Assembly: GCF_011751075.1 (NCBI RefSeq)
Contig: NZ_JAALLN010000011.1
Span: 1-64,000, forward strand
DNA from: Flavobacterium poyangense
GTDB taxonomy: Bacteria; Bacteroidota; Bacteroidia; Flavobacteriales; Flavobacteriaceae
Reading direction: 5' to 3'
DNA length: 64,000 bases
Of this stretch, positions 1-8,478 are shown one piece after another. The notes under the pieces are model-generated. The model had not been told where the DNA came from, did not search any database, and saw nothing but the letters and a program-made list of their open reading frames with translations. The translations under genes and the position numbers were made by a program. Numbering within the stretch: position 1 is the first letter of the stretch; each line of letters begins with the position of its first letter.

Positions 1-77
1 AAAATCTAAAATCTAAAATCTAAAATCTAAAATCTAAAATCTAAAATCTAAAATCTAAAATCTAAAATCTAAAATCT
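1..77. repeat. Heptanucleotide tandem repeat (AAAATCT)x11
   Basis: Eleven perfect head-to-tail copies of AAAATCT run from the window edge to three bases before the stop codon of the next gene. The array probably continues to the left. Degenerate relatives (TTTTAGATTTTAGA) occur in two his-operon spacers. It is noncoding and probably expands by slippage. Confidence 0.95.
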
Positions 78-79
78 CC

Positions 80-607
80 TTAATCGTGTTTGCCACTAAA
101 ATGTTGTGTCCATTTTCCTTGTACTTTCATTACTTGCTCGATAACATCACGGACAGCACCTTTTCCTCCTTTTACATGAGACACATAACGGCAAATGTTT
201 TTGATCTCCGGGCTTGCATCCTGAGGGCAGGTAGGTAATGCTACTAATTTCATTACATGGAAATCAGGAATATCATCTCCCATGTACAATACCTGTTCAG
301 GTTTAATGTTGTAAGTGTCAGTATATTCTTTGAAAGTTTCTACTTTATCCGGAGTTCCTAAATGAATGTCTTTGATGCCTAAATTACGTAAACGAACACG
401 AACGCCTTCATTGCTTCCGCCGGAAATAATGCAAACATTATAGCCACTTTCTACTGCCGCTTTCATGGCATAACCATCACGAATGTTCATGGTACGAAGC
501 ATTTCTCCTTCATTGGTAACAAAAACCGAACTGTCAGTAAGTACACCATCAACATCAAAAACAAACGTAGTGATGTCATTCATTATTTCTTTATAATTTT
601 TTGTCAT
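80..607 (-). CDS. kdsC: KdsC-like HAD phosphatase (probable Kdo-8-phosphate phosphatase)
   Basis: A 175-residue HAD hydrolase of the small, capless KdsC subfamily, which normally removes phosphate from 3-deoxy-manno-octulosonate 8-phosphate for LPS core synthesis. The nucleophile motif FDVDGVLTD lies at about residues 17-25, a second motif IISGGS at about 60, and the metal-binding MGDDIPD at about 109-115. The length suits the tetrameric C0 subfamily. The ATG at 607 overlaps the end of the upstream DUF2520 gene by 17 nt, so the two are translationally coupled. Substrate is inferred from family membership only; a YrbI-type phosphatase for another acidic sugar remains possible. Confidence 0.82.
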   Translation of the reverse strand: MTKNYKEIMNDITTFVFDVDGVLTDSSVFVTNEGEMLRTMNIRDGYAMKAAVESGYNVCIISGGSNEGVRVRLRNLGIKDIHLGTPDKVETFKEYTDTYNIKPEQVLYMGDDIPDFHVMKLVALPTCPQDASPEIKNICRYVSHVKGGKGAVRDVIEQVMKVQGKWTQHFSGKHD

Positions 608-1352
608 TATTCTGTATAGATTGTGTTATTATAGTATAAATGTTTTTTTGTTTCTCGTTGGTTAAATAGGCTAAATGTGCGTCAATTGTATTGGAGTCAT
701 GACGTTTTGCAGGCCCCGTTTGAGCATCGATCGGGTTTAATGTTTTTATTTTTTCGGCAGTTTCCTGAATCAAAGGCTTTAAGATGGCAAAAGGGACATG
801 GTGTTCTTCACAAATTTCCTGTCCGATTTGATATAAATGATTGGTAAAATTATTGACAAAAACAGCTGAAACATGCAGCGCTTTTCGCTGTTCTGAATTA
901 ATTAAGAAAACTGCTGTTGAAATACTTTTGGCAACCCTTTCTAATACCTTGTAATCATAAGAATTCTCAGCTTCCAGGCATACCGGAACAGTCGAAAAAT
1001 CAAGCTCTTTAGTTTTAGAAAATGTCTGTAGCGGATAAAAGACACCTTTTCTGTTTTTAACGTCTAAAACATCAAGTGAAGCCGTCCCCGAAGTGTGAAC
1101 GACAATGCGGTTTTGAAAAGGCAATTGCTTTGAAACATCAGCAATGGCTTTATCTGAAACAGCAATGATATATAAATCGGCTTCTTTTAAACTTTCAAAA
1201 TCATTTACAATTTTGTCAAAATCAATTAAAGAAGACAAAACTTCTTTTTTTCTGGAAAATACCTGTACTATCTCAACAAGGTCACTTTTAGTAAAAGCCT
1301 TTATCAAATGCTGGGCAACATTTCCCGAACCAATTATTGTTATTCGAATCAT
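591..1352 (-). CDS. DUF2520 Rossmann-fold protein (NADP reductase-like)
   Basis: A 253-residue protein starting with a Rossmann nucleotide-binding segment (ITIIGSGNVAQHL, residues 4-16). This is followed by a region resembling F420-dependent NADP reductases and a helical C-terminal half of the DUF2520 type (HVSAVFVNNFTNHL near 160). It resembles pyrroline-carboxylate or ketopantoate reductase-like enzymes, but the substrate is unknown. It overlaps the KdsC-like gene by 17 nt and is the first gene of that two-gene unit. The partnership is common in Bacteroidota but does not settle its role. Confidence 0.8.
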   Translation of the reverse strand: MIRITIIGSGNVAQHLIKAFTKSDLVEIVQVFSRKKEVLSSLIDFDKIVNDFESLKEADLYIIAVSDKAIADVSKQLPFQNRIVVHTSGTASLDVLDVKNRKGVFYPLQTFSKTKELDFSTVPVCLEAENSYDYKVLERVAKSISTAVFLINSEQRKALHVSAVFVNNFTNHLYQIGQEICEEHHVPFAILKPLIQETAEKIKTLNPIDAQTGPAKRHDSNTIDAHLAYLTNEKQKNIYTIITQSIQNNDKKL

Positions 1353-1675
1353 GCCGCAAAATTAGCATTATTTTTTTATTATGATTTTGAAAAAGGGGAG
1401 TATTTCTCGTGAAGCCGCCAAGTTGCCAAGTTTTGTTATTAATTTTTTAAACTTTGTATTTGTCTGAGATTTTTGATTAATCAGTATAAGCCACAGCCCT
1501 GAAAAAATGGTACAAAATAAGAGTTCGTATCATTTTGTGAAATTTAGTCTCTGCTTTTTGTTAAATTGATTGAATTTACCGTTTCATATTTGGTTTTTAT
1601 TAACAATTAACAGTTACTCAAATCAACATTTTTAAGTACTTTTGTGGCACTTTTATACAATGTAATTCCTTAAAA
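1353..1675. other. Divergent intergenic region
   Basis: A 323-nt AT-rich spacer between two divergent genes. It should hold the leftward promoter of the DUF2520/kdsC unit and the rightward ccsBA promoter. A short GCCGCCAAGTTGCCAAG stretch near 1413 looks like a decayed dispersed-repeat fragment. I see no gene in it. Confidence 0.6.
1637..1644 (+). promoter_or_regulatory. Putative Bacteroidota -7 element for ccsBA
   Basis: TACTTTTG matches the flavobacterial -7 consensus TANNTTTG, 32 nt before the ATG. No clean -33 TTG is visible at the usual spacing, so this call is tentative. Confidence 0.4.
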
Positions 1676-4600
1676 ATGGATAAAAAAATATTCTCTTTTT
1701 TGTTTTCTACACGATTAATGGCTGTTCTTTTTTTAACATTTGCTATAGCAATGGGTACCGGAACTTTTATTGAAAGTAAGTACAATACTGACACAGCCCG
1801 AATTTTAATTTACAATACCTGGTGGTTTGAAGCGATAATGGTCTTTTTTATGATCAACTTTATCGGAAACATTAAACGTTACCAACTTTTAAAAAAGGAA
1901 AAATGGGCTACTTTATTGCTTCATATTGCCTTTATTTTTATTCTTTTAGGTGCCTTTATAACCCGTTATATCAGTTATGAAGGAATGATGCCCATTCGTG
2001 AAGGGGCTGCCGAGAACCAAATTTACTCTGACAAAACGTTCTTAACCGTTTTTGCTGACGGAGAGTACAAAGGAGAAATGAGACGAAGAGTTTTTGAAAA
2101 AAGCCTTTTATTATCTCCTGCTACCAATAATGATTTCTCTATTTCAGGTAAGTTTGATGAAACTCCTTTTGAAGTTACTTACGAAAACTACATTATGGGA
2201 GCAAAAGAGGTTGTAAAACCGGATCCAAAAGGAATTTTATACATCAAAATGGTTGAAGCCGGATCGGGAGGACGTGAAGAGCATTACCTTAAAGAAGGAG
2301 AAGTTCAGAACATTCACAACGTTTTGTTTGCTTTGAATAAACCTACAGCAGGAGCAATCAACATTAATACTACCGGTGAGAAATATACCATTCAGACTCC
2401 ATTCGAAGGTAATTTTATGCGAATGGCAGATAAATTGCAAGGAAAAGTTACCAAAGACAACGTACAGCCTTTGATGATGCGTTCGTTATACAGTATTGGT
2501 GATATCAGAATTGTATTTCCGGATCCTGCTATGAAGGGAACTATTGCTTATGAATCAAATAATGATTATAAAGCCAAAAGTCATCATGATGCTTTAATTG
2601 TAAAAGTAAAAGCAGATGGGCAGGAGAAAGAAGTTACACTTTTAGGCTCTAAAGGAAGTGTTGGAGAACCAAAAACGGTTAAGATCGGCAATATTGAGTA
2701 TTCGTTGTTTTACGGAAGTAAAGCTTATGTTTTGCCTTTCAAAGTAAAATTAAACGATTTTATCGCAACAAAATATCCAGGGACAGAGAAAAGTTATTCT
2801 GCATTTGAAAGTAAAGTAACTGTTCAGGACTCTGCAGAAACATTTGATGCTGCTATTTATATGAATCACGTTTTAGATCATAAAGGATACCGTTTCTTTC
2901 AGTCTTCATTTGATCCTGACGAAAAAGGAACTGTATTGTCTGTAAATCATGATTTTTGGGGAACAAATATTACCTATTTCGGATATTTTATGTTATATAT
3001 AGGCTTAATGGCTATTATGTTTACCAAGCACTCTCGTTTTGGAGACTTGAAACGTAAATTAGAGTCGGTAAAAAAGAAAAAAGAGAAACTGATTACTGTT
3101 TTAATTCTATTATTGAGTCTGAATGGTTTTGCACAAGAAGCACCACATGTTCATACTCCGGGACACCAACACGAACACGCTCATAGCAAAGATCCAAATG
3201 ATCACGCTAATCATGTCACAGCCCCACCAAGTCAGAAGCAATTAGATTCTTTGCTGACCATATATAAAGCACCTGAAGCTCACGCTGCTAAATTTGGTCG
3301 TCTGATCATTCAGGACGCAGGAGGAAGAATGAAACCCGTTAATACTTTTTCATCTGAGTTATTGAGAAAAGTAAGTCAGAGCGATACGTATAACGGAATG
3401 AATTCGGATCAGGTATTCCTGTCAATAACACAATATGCTCAGGTATGGATTCAGGTTCCTCTTATTCATCTAAGATCCGGAAATGACAGTATTCGTAAAA
3501 TTATCGGTGTTGAAAAAGAAGCCAAACGTGCTGCGTTTGTACAGTTTTTTGACGCTAACGGAAATTATAAACTTTCACCCTATCTGGATGCAGCTTACAA
3601 AGCCGCAAACCCGAATCAGTTTGAGAAAGATTTTATAGAAACAGATAAAAGGGTTAATTTAATGGAATCTGCTTTAAGTGGCAGTATTCTGAAAATATTT
3701 CCAATTCCTAATGATCCAAATCATAAATGGGTTTCGTATTTAGAAAGACAGCAAGGAGGATTTAAAGGAATGGATTCTACCTATGTTAGCCAAATTGTTC
3801 CAATGTATTTTAGTGCCTTAAATAACGGCTCTATTTCGAGGAATTTTTCTACGGCAGATCAGCTGGTTGAAAGTATTAATGGTTTTCAAAAGAAGTTTGG
3901 TAGTAAAGTACGTCCAACCGAGCAAAAAATTGATGCCGAAATTGCCTATAACAAATACGATGTTTTCAAAAAGCTTCCGTACTGGTATATAACAGTTTCT
4001 TTATTGATGTTCTTTTTTACAATTGTAAATATCTTTTTTGAGAAAAAATGGCTTCGTATTACCGTAAATGCTTTTCATGTTATGGTAGGACTGCTATTTG
4101 CACTTCATACCTTAGGATTAATTGCGCGTTGGTATATTTCCGGTCACGCACCATGGAGTAATGCTTATGAATCGATTATATATGTAGCATGGTCAACGAT
4201 GTTCTTTGGATTGGCTTTTGATAGAAAATCAAAATTAACAGTTGCTTCTTCTGCTTTTGTTACCGCCATGATTTTGATGGCCGCTTATATGAATTGGATC
4301 GATCCGGAAATTGCCAATTTACAGCCTGTTCTTAACTCTTATTGGTTAATGATTCACGTTGCAGTAATTGTAGGAAGTTATGGTCCTACCGCATTAGCAA
4401 TGATCTTAGGTTTTGTGGCTCTAGTGTTGATTTTCTTTACTACAGAAAAGAACAAAGCAAAAATGAGTTTAAACATCAAAGAAATTACCTATATCAACGA
4501 AATGGCTTTAACCATTGGCTTGATTATGTTAACAATCGGAAACTTCCTTGGAGGACAATGGGCCAATGAAAGCTGGGGACGTTATTGGGGATGGGATCCT

Positions 4601-4885
4601 AAAGAAACCTGGGCTTTAATCTCAATTATGTTATATGCCTTTGTGATTCATGCCCGTTTTGTACCTGCACTAAGAGGAAAATGGATCTTTAATTTGATGA
4701 GTATGTATGCTTTCGTTTCGATATTGTTTACGTATTACGGAGTTAATTTCCACTTAGTTGGTTTACACTCTTACGCAAGTGGAGAAGCCCATTCGCTAAG
4801 TTGGATTTGGTATTCTTTAGGCGTGATTACATTGATTGGTGCTGTGACCTATCCAAAGTATCGCAAGTATTATAAAAATAAATAA
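1676..4885 (+). CDS. ccsBA: Fused ResB-CcsA cytochrome c biogenesis protein
   Basis: A 1069-residue fusion of the two System II haem-handling proteins that export haem and attach it to c-type apocytochromes outside the inner membrane. The N-terminal ResB-like half (about 1-455) has membrane segments near 10-35, 50-95 and 430-450 around a large periplasmic domain. The C-terminal CcsA half (about 765-1065) has multiple membrane helices and the tryptophan-rich haem motif WGRYWGWDPKETWAL near 963-977. Between the halves lies a signal-like hydrophobic stretch followed at about 485-507 by a histidine-rich segment (HTPGHQHEHAHS). The fusion order is standard for Bacteroidota. It stands alone with its own terminator. 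Confidence 0.93.
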   Translation: MDKKIFSFLFSTRLMAVLFLTFAIAMGTGTFIESKYNTDTARILIYNTWWFEAIMVFFMINFIGNIKRYQLLKKEKWATLLLHIAFIFILLGAFITRYISYEGMMPIREGAAENQIYSDKTFLTVFADGEYKGEMRRRVFEKSLLLSPATNNDFSISGKFDETPFEVTYENYIMGAKEVVKPDPKGILYIKMVEAGSGGREEHYLKEGEVQNIHNVLFALNKPTAGAININTTGEKYTIQTPFEGNFMRMADKLQGKVTKDNVQPLMMRSLYSIGDIRIVFPDPAMKGTIAYESNNDYKAKSHHDALIVKVKADGQEKEVTLLGSKGSVGEPKTVKIGNIEYSLFYGSKAYVLPFKVKLNDFIATKYPGTEKSYSAFESKVTVQDSAETFDAAIYMNHVLDHKGYRFFQSSFDPDEKGTVLSVNHDFWGTNITYFGYFMLYIGLMAIMFTKHSRFGDLKRKLESVKKKKEKLITVLILLLSLNGFAQEAPHVHTPGHQHEHAHSKDPNDHANHVTAPPSQKQLDSLLTIYKAPEAHAAKFGRLIIQDAGGRMKPVNTFSSELLRKVSQSDTYNGMNSDQVFLSITQYAQVWIQVPLIHLRSGNDSIRKIIGVEKEAKRAAFVQFFDANGNYKLSPYLDAAYKAANPNQFEKDFIETDKRVNLMESALSGSILKIFPIPNDPNHKWVSYLERQQGGFKGMDSTYVSQIVPMYFSALNNGSISRNFSTADQLVESINGFQKKFGSKVRPTEQKIDAEIAYNKYDVFKKLPYWYITVSLLMFFFTIVNIFFEKKWLRITVNAFHVMVGLLFALHTLGLIARWYISGHAPWSNAYESIIYVAWSTMFFGLAFDRKSKLTVASSAFVTAMILMAAYMNWIDPEIANLQPVLNSYWLMIHVAVIVGSYGPTALAMILGFVALVLIFFTTEKNKAKMSLNIKEITYINEMALTIGLIMLTIGNFLGGQWANESWGRYWGWDPKETWALISIMLYAFVIHARFVPALRGKWIFNLMSMYAFVSILFTYYGVNFHLVGLHSYASGEAHSLSWIWYSLGVITLIGAVTYPKYRKYYKNK

Positions 4886-4890
4886 TAAAA

Positions 4891-4921
4891 AAGGGTTCAA
4901 TTATTACGTTGAACCCTTTTT
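4891..4921. terminator. Bidirectional rho-independent terminator
   Basis: The stem GGGTTCAA/TTGAACCC with an 8-nt loop is flanked by A-rich and T-rich tracts. It ends ccsBA transcription and can also end the opposing DoxX transcript. Confidence 0.9.
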
Positions 4922-4957
4922 ATTTATAGTTGAATAAAGCTTAGAACAAATCTTGTT

Positions 4958-5341
4958 TTAAGCTTTATCCTTCTTAATACCATTCGGACACATAATAGCC
5001 AGAAGCACCACAATGAGTAAAAAATTATATTCCATACCATTTCTTCCGCCACCAACTACAAACCAGCCTTCCTGAAAGTGTATTAAAATAATTCCCATAA
5101 CAAGAATTAGTATAGTCACAAATCCGGCTAATTTTATATATTTATTTAAAAGCAATAACACCGCAGCAATGACATGCGATAGTTTAATAGACCAGGCCAG
5201 CGCTACACCAAAAGGCGCAAAACCAATTTGATTGAGATATAAATTGCCAAAATCATTAATACCATTATTAAACATTCCGAACACAGAATGAGTGAGGAGA
5301 ATAATAGCTACTGCAATTCTTAAAAGTAAATTTCCATTCAT
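4958..5341 (-). CDS. DoxX family membrane protein
   Basis: A 127-residue protein with about four transmembrane helices (6-22, 45-65, 70-87, 105-120) and the LRIAVAIILLTHSVFGMF start typical of the DoxX/SURF4-like family. Family members are small inner-membrane proteins linked to quinone or redox chemistry and, in some bacteria, to oxidative stress. The precise reaction is unknown here. It lies downstream of the anti-sigma gene on the same strand, but a strong hairpin sits between them, so it is probably transcribed separately. Confidence 0.8.
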   Translation of the reverse strand: MNGNLLLRIAVAIILLTHSVFGMFNNGINDFGNLYLNQIGFAPFGVALAWSIKLSHVIAAVLLLLNKYIKLAGFVTILILVMGIILIHFQEGWFVVGGGRNGMEYNFLLIVVLLAIMCPNGIKKDKA

Positions 5342-5382
5342 GATTTAGTTTTTTTGATTAATTACAATCTAAAATAATAAAT

Positions 5383-5413
5383 AAACGCATATTAAACTGA
5401 TTAATATGCGTTT
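5383..5413 (-). terminator. Terminator after the sigma/anti-sigma operon
   Basis: A perfect 13-bp inverted repeat, AAACGCATATTAA, has a 5-nt loop. On the minus strand it is followed by an AT-rich tract. It separates the anti-sigma gene from doxX. Confidence 0.75.
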
Positions 5414-5434
5414 GATGAATAGTAAGTTAACTTT

Positions 5435-6223
5435 TTAAACTTTTCCTAAAGTATACAATTGTGTCATTGTTGGGGTTAAACTTCCTCCCGCAGGTTCAAG
5501 TGTTATACCAAAGGCTTCTGCTGAGACGGTTTGATCCACAGCAAATATTTTTTGGTTATTGCCTTCAAAATCACTCAATAGACCAATGCTGGTAGGCGTT
5601 AGTACGGGACTTAATTTCAGAGCCCATACCTGATATACCATTCCTTTTGGGGGTTTTGGTAACCCTGCAGCGTCAATATAAGTTGTTTTGGTATCCTTAT
5701 TCCAGTATACTTTTGCAAACGACGTTGGAGAAACGGCCTGACCACCAAGTGTAACACCGGTGTTTTTAATATCTCTTACAATAGTTAAACTCTTTTCTGT
5801 TTCTTTGTTTTGCTGATCTAAATAAGCAAATTCTCTTTCAATTTTGTTTTTTTCATTGCCAACAGTAGAGATCGCTTCTTTAGTTTTGGTCAATTCCAAA
5901 GTTTGGTATCCAAGGCCTAAAAGCAGTAAGACAGCTGCTGCCCACCCCACATATTGGGACCAGTTTGCTGCTGGTTTGATGTCGACAACTTTGCTGTGCT
6001 TAAGCTCTAGACGAGCTTTAATTTCTTCAAAATTAGATACCGAATGAAAAGGAGAAAAACTAGATGATAAAGCCACAATAGCTTTCTCAATGGAAAGAAT
6101 TTCCTGATCTACTTCGGAGTTACTTTTAGCCAGTTCGGCTATTTCCAGATTTTCCTTTTCGGTTAATAAACCGTAAACGTATAATTCCAGAATTCCTGAT
6201 TCAATATACTCTTGTGCTTCCAT
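5435..6223 (-). CDS. Anti-sigma factor, RskA-like, membrane-anchored
   Basis: A 262-residue protein. The N-terminal 75 residues are a cytoplasmic anti-sigma domain (ESGILELYVYGLLTEKENLE). A single membrane helix lies near 92-110 (VGWAAAVLLLLGLGYQ), followed by a short coiled segment. The C-terminal periplasmic RskA-type domain spans about 155-262 (VYWNKDTKTTYIDAAGLPKPP). Such proteins hold an ECF sigma factor at the membrane until a signal triggers proteolysis. The start overlaps the end of the sigma gene by one base, a classic coupled sigma/anti-sigma pair. The inducing signal cannot be read from sequence. Confidence 0.88.
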   Translation of the reverse strand: MEAQEYIESGILELYVYGLLTEKENLEIAELAKSNSEVDQEILSIEKAIVALSSSFSPFHSVSNFEEIKARLELKHSKVVDIKPAANWSQYVGWAAAVLLLLGLGYQTLELTKTKEAISTVGNEKNKIEREFAYLDQQNKETEKSLTIVRDIKNTGVTLGGQAVSPTSFAKVYWNKDTKTTYIDAAGLPKPPKGMVYQVWALKLSPVLTPTSIGLLSDFEGNNQKIFAVDQTVSAEAFGITLEPAGGSLTPTMTQLYTLGKV

Positions 6224-6753
6224 TATATTTTTAAATAATTACGTAAATCGTTAATACAGTTTCTGTTTTGCGTTTTGATAGTCCCCAGCGGCATCGCCAA
6301 TTCTTCTGATGCTTCTTGTTGGGTGTATCCTTTAAAAAATAGTAAATCAATTATTTCAATACATTTTGGCTTTAATTTTTTTACAAATTCCTGAATACCA
6401 ATTGTATCAATTTTGTTGATTAACTTATTACTGTCATCTAACAGATTTACGAAATTATCGGAAGAAAGGTTTTTTTTGCTGTTATTAAAATTTTTGGATC
6501 TCAGCTTATCGATAGACGTATTCCTTGCAATATTAAGGATCCAGGTGTAAAAACGACCTTTGCTTTCATTATACGAATCGATGTTTTTCCAGATTTTGAC
6601 AAAAACCTCCTGCAAAACATCTTCAGCTTCTTCACGATTTTTAATTAGAACGTTAATGACCGAAAATAAACTTTTCGAATACATATCGTAGAGATGGGTA
6701 AAGGCTCTTTCGTCTTTCTTGTAAATTAAAACTAATAATTCTTCTTGACTCAT
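6223..6753 (-). CDS. ECF RNA polymerase sigma factor
   Basis: A 176-residue sigma-70 family factor of the extracytoplasmic-function type. Region 2 covers about 20-90 (EEAEDVLQEVFVKIWKNID then the -10-binding segment FYTWILNIARNTSIDKLRS). Region 4 covers about 120-172 with a helix-turn-helix (YTQQEASEELAMPLGTIKTQ). It heads a two-gene operon with the RskA-like anti-sigma, and its upstream region may carry its own autoregulatory promoter. The regulon is not deducible from the window. The decayed rightward locus just upstream could be a former target. Confidence 0.92.
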   Translation of the reverse strand: MSQEELLVLIYKKDERAFTHLYDMYSKSLFSVINVLIKNREEAEDVLQEVFVKIWKNIDSYNESKGRFYTWILNIARNTSIDKLRSKNFNNSKKNLSSDNFVNLLDDSNKLINKIDTIGIQEFVKKLKPKCIEIIDLLFFKGYTQQEASEELAMPLGTIKTQNRNCINDLRNYLKI

Positions 6754-7101
6754 AGGATGGGATTTTTAAGCTTAAACAAAATTTTTTGAAAATCTTTCTA
6801 TTACCTGAGATAAAGATAATTTATTTTTTTTTGCAAATGATAATTATTTTAACAGGCTTATCCTTAGTAAAATAAAGTTTCTGGAAAAAATATTATTTTT
6901 TTTTACTTTTTTTAAAACCAAAAGCAAACCAATTACGTAAATGCTAATATGACATGTAAAAAATATCACGTCATATAGCAAAGAGATTGAGATTTCTTGC
7001 AAAATTTATTAGGCTTGATTGTTTTTGTTTATTGAAAAGAGAATTAAACGTGCATTTTTAACGTATTAAATTACGGGTTAAATCTTATAAAATTATAAGC
7101 T

Positions 7102-7242
7102 ATGACAAAATGGAATAATCTAAAGATATTGATTGTAGGATTAACAAGTGTTTTGGCACTTGCAAATTTTAGTAAGAGTCATTTTAAGCAAGTGAAGATG
7201 CATTATCAGGTGATGGATTTAAATTTTTCCGTTGTAGTGTAA
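7102..7242 (+). CDS. Hypothetical small protein, possibly a truncated exported protein
   Basis: A 46-codon frame opening with MTKWNNLKILIVGLTSVLAL, which looks like a short signal peptide or membrane helix, then a basic tail. The ATG is preceded by an A/T-rich leader typical of flavobacterial starts. No family is recognised. It may be the surviving 5' end of a longer gene, since open stretches resume in other frames downstream before a shared terminator. Confidence 0.35.
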   Translation: MTKWNNLKILIVGLTSVLALANFSKSHFKQVKMHYQVMDLNFSVVV

Positions 7243-7490
7243 AAGCAAAGAAAGTAATAAACTAAGAGAAAATACTTTGAATTAGTAACTAAGTAGTATT
7301 TGGGGCGGAAGTCAAACAGTCTGCATTTTAAGGATGATTGTACTGTTATAACTTCCGAAAATTAGGCGCCGATTATAAGCCATTAAAGGTGAAGATGTTT
7401 CCGAAGGAGAAAATTACACTACGATGGCGCCTGATTTTATTAAAAGAGAAAAAGATTCAAATTTCATGGTTTGATTTGTTTGTATGGGGA

Positions 7491-7529
7491 GAAGCCTAAC
7501 GCCTGATTAACGTTAGGCTTCGTTTTTTT
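7491..7529 (+). terminator. Strong rho-independent terminator
   Basis: A perfect 11-bp stem, GAAGCCTAACG/CGTTAGGCTTC, has a 9-nt loop and seven T residues after one G. It implies a rightward transcript in the otherwise gene-poor spacer. Confidence 0.85.
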
Positions 7530-7604
7530 ATTTAACTTATGTTTAATACAAAATATAAGTACCAATAAAACTGTTTTTGATTAATTTTATAAAAAATTAC
7601 AACG

Positions 7605-8192
7605 ATGAAAAAAGTATTATTTATGGTTTATGGCGCGCTATTTTTATTTAGCTGCCAAAATCAGGCACAAACAAATAAAACAAAAACTCCTAAAACGGAT
7701 CATGTTATGGCAAAAGAAACTATTTATCAGTTTAAAGTAGAAGATTTATCAGGTAATCCTTTTGATTTCGCCTCTTTAAAAGGAAAAAAAATAATGATTG
7801 TAAATACTGCTTCAAAATGCGGATTAACGCCTCAGTACAAAGATCTTGAAGCCATTTACAAAGAATACAAAGACAAAGGCTTTGTGATTGTAGGCTTCCC
7901 TGCAAATAATTTTGCTTCACAGGAGCCGGGTACAAACGAAGAAATAGGTGCTTTTTGTCAGCAAAATTACGGAGTAACTTTTCCAATGATGGATAAAGTT
8001 TCTGTAAAAGGGGATGATATGTGTGCGGTATATAAATTCTTAACACAAAAAGCTAAAAACGGTGTAGAAGATTCAGAAGTGGAATGGAATTTTCAAAAAT
8101 ACCTAATCAACGAAAAGGGAGAACTGGTAAAAGTGATCAAACCAAGAACCTTACCTACAGATCCTGAAATCATCAATTGGATAAAAAGCTAA
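7605..8192 (+). CDS. Glutathione peroxidase-family lipoprotein
   Basis: A 195-residue protein with a lipoprotein signal ending LFLFSC (Cys 17 as lipid site), a short polar linker, then a thioredoxin-fold GPx domain from about 40. The peroxidatic cysteine lies in NTASKCGLTPQY at about 66-77. The second conserved block GFPANNF is near 104, and the catalytic Trp-Asn pair EWNFQKYL near 168. Bacterial cysteine GPx proteins mostly use thioredoxin rather than glutathione to reduce peroxides. The lipid anchor predicts a periplasmic, membrane-tethered enzyme. Confidence 0.92.
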   Translation: MKKVLFMVYGALFLFSCQNQAQTNKTKTPKTDHVMAKETIYQFKVEDLSGNPFDFASLKGKKIMIVNTASKCGLTPQYKDLEAIYKEYKDKGFVIVGFPANNFASQEPGTNEEIGAFCQQNYGVTFPMMDKVSVKGDDMCAVYKFLTQKAKNGVEDSEVEWNFQKYLINEKGELVKVIKPRTLPTDPEIINWIKS

Positions 8193-8210
8193 GAAAAAAT
8201 AATTTTTCAC

Positions 8211-8256
8211 TAAAAATCCATAAGTTTGCATTGCTGTGAGTTTGTGGATTTTTTTA
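8211..8256 (+). terminator. Terminator after glutathione peroxidase
   Basis: The imperfect stem AAAAATCCATAA / TTTGTGGATTTTT is followed by T residues, 19 nt after the stop codon. Confidence 0.65.
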
Positions 8257-8263
8257 TGCACAG

Positions 8264-8390
8264 TTTGTTTTAACCACAAGGTACACAAAGGTTTTGCGCA
8301 AGGTTCGCAAAGATTAAAAACAACGTATAACTTTGCGAACCTTGCGTTCACTACAAACAAAATCCTTGCGTGCCTTGCGGTTAAAACAAA
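8264..8390. repeat. Long imperfect palindrome, CTTTGCG/CTTGCG repeat family
   Basis: About 127 nt with perfect 12-bp ends (TTTGTTTTAACC / GGTTAAAACAAA). The interior is largely self-complementary, built of CAAGG and TTGCG units. Related half-copies lie near 47950 and 59470. It is a dispersed, noncoding intergenic element. Open frames through it are artefacts of the repeat. Confidence 0.75.
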
Positions 8391-8418
8391 CACAAAGGGA
8401 CCCTCTAAAAATCAGCTA

Positions 8419-8440
8419 AATCCCCTAAATCTACGTGAAA
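8419..8440 (+). repeat. 22-bp direct repeat, copy 1
   Basis: AATCCCCTAAATCTACGTGA plus two A; one mismatch to the copy on the other side of the adjacent small gene. Confidence 0.7.
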
Positions 8441-8478
8441 GAAATACAAATGATTGTTTATTTTATATCATGAGAAGT

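Larger units (their letters stand above)
6754..7604. other. Long intergenic region with remnants of a small rightward locus
   Basis: An 850-nt spacer. It contains a 46-codon reading frame with a hydrophobic N-terminus, several short open stretches broken across frames between about 7290 and 7470, and then a strong rightward terminator. The pattern suggests a former small gene cluster that has decayed. No family is recognisable in the fragments. Confidence 0.45.

Noticed and set aside
1..77. CRISPR array or telomere-like repeat
   Set aside because: Units are 7 bp with no spacers, so it is a simple microsatellite.
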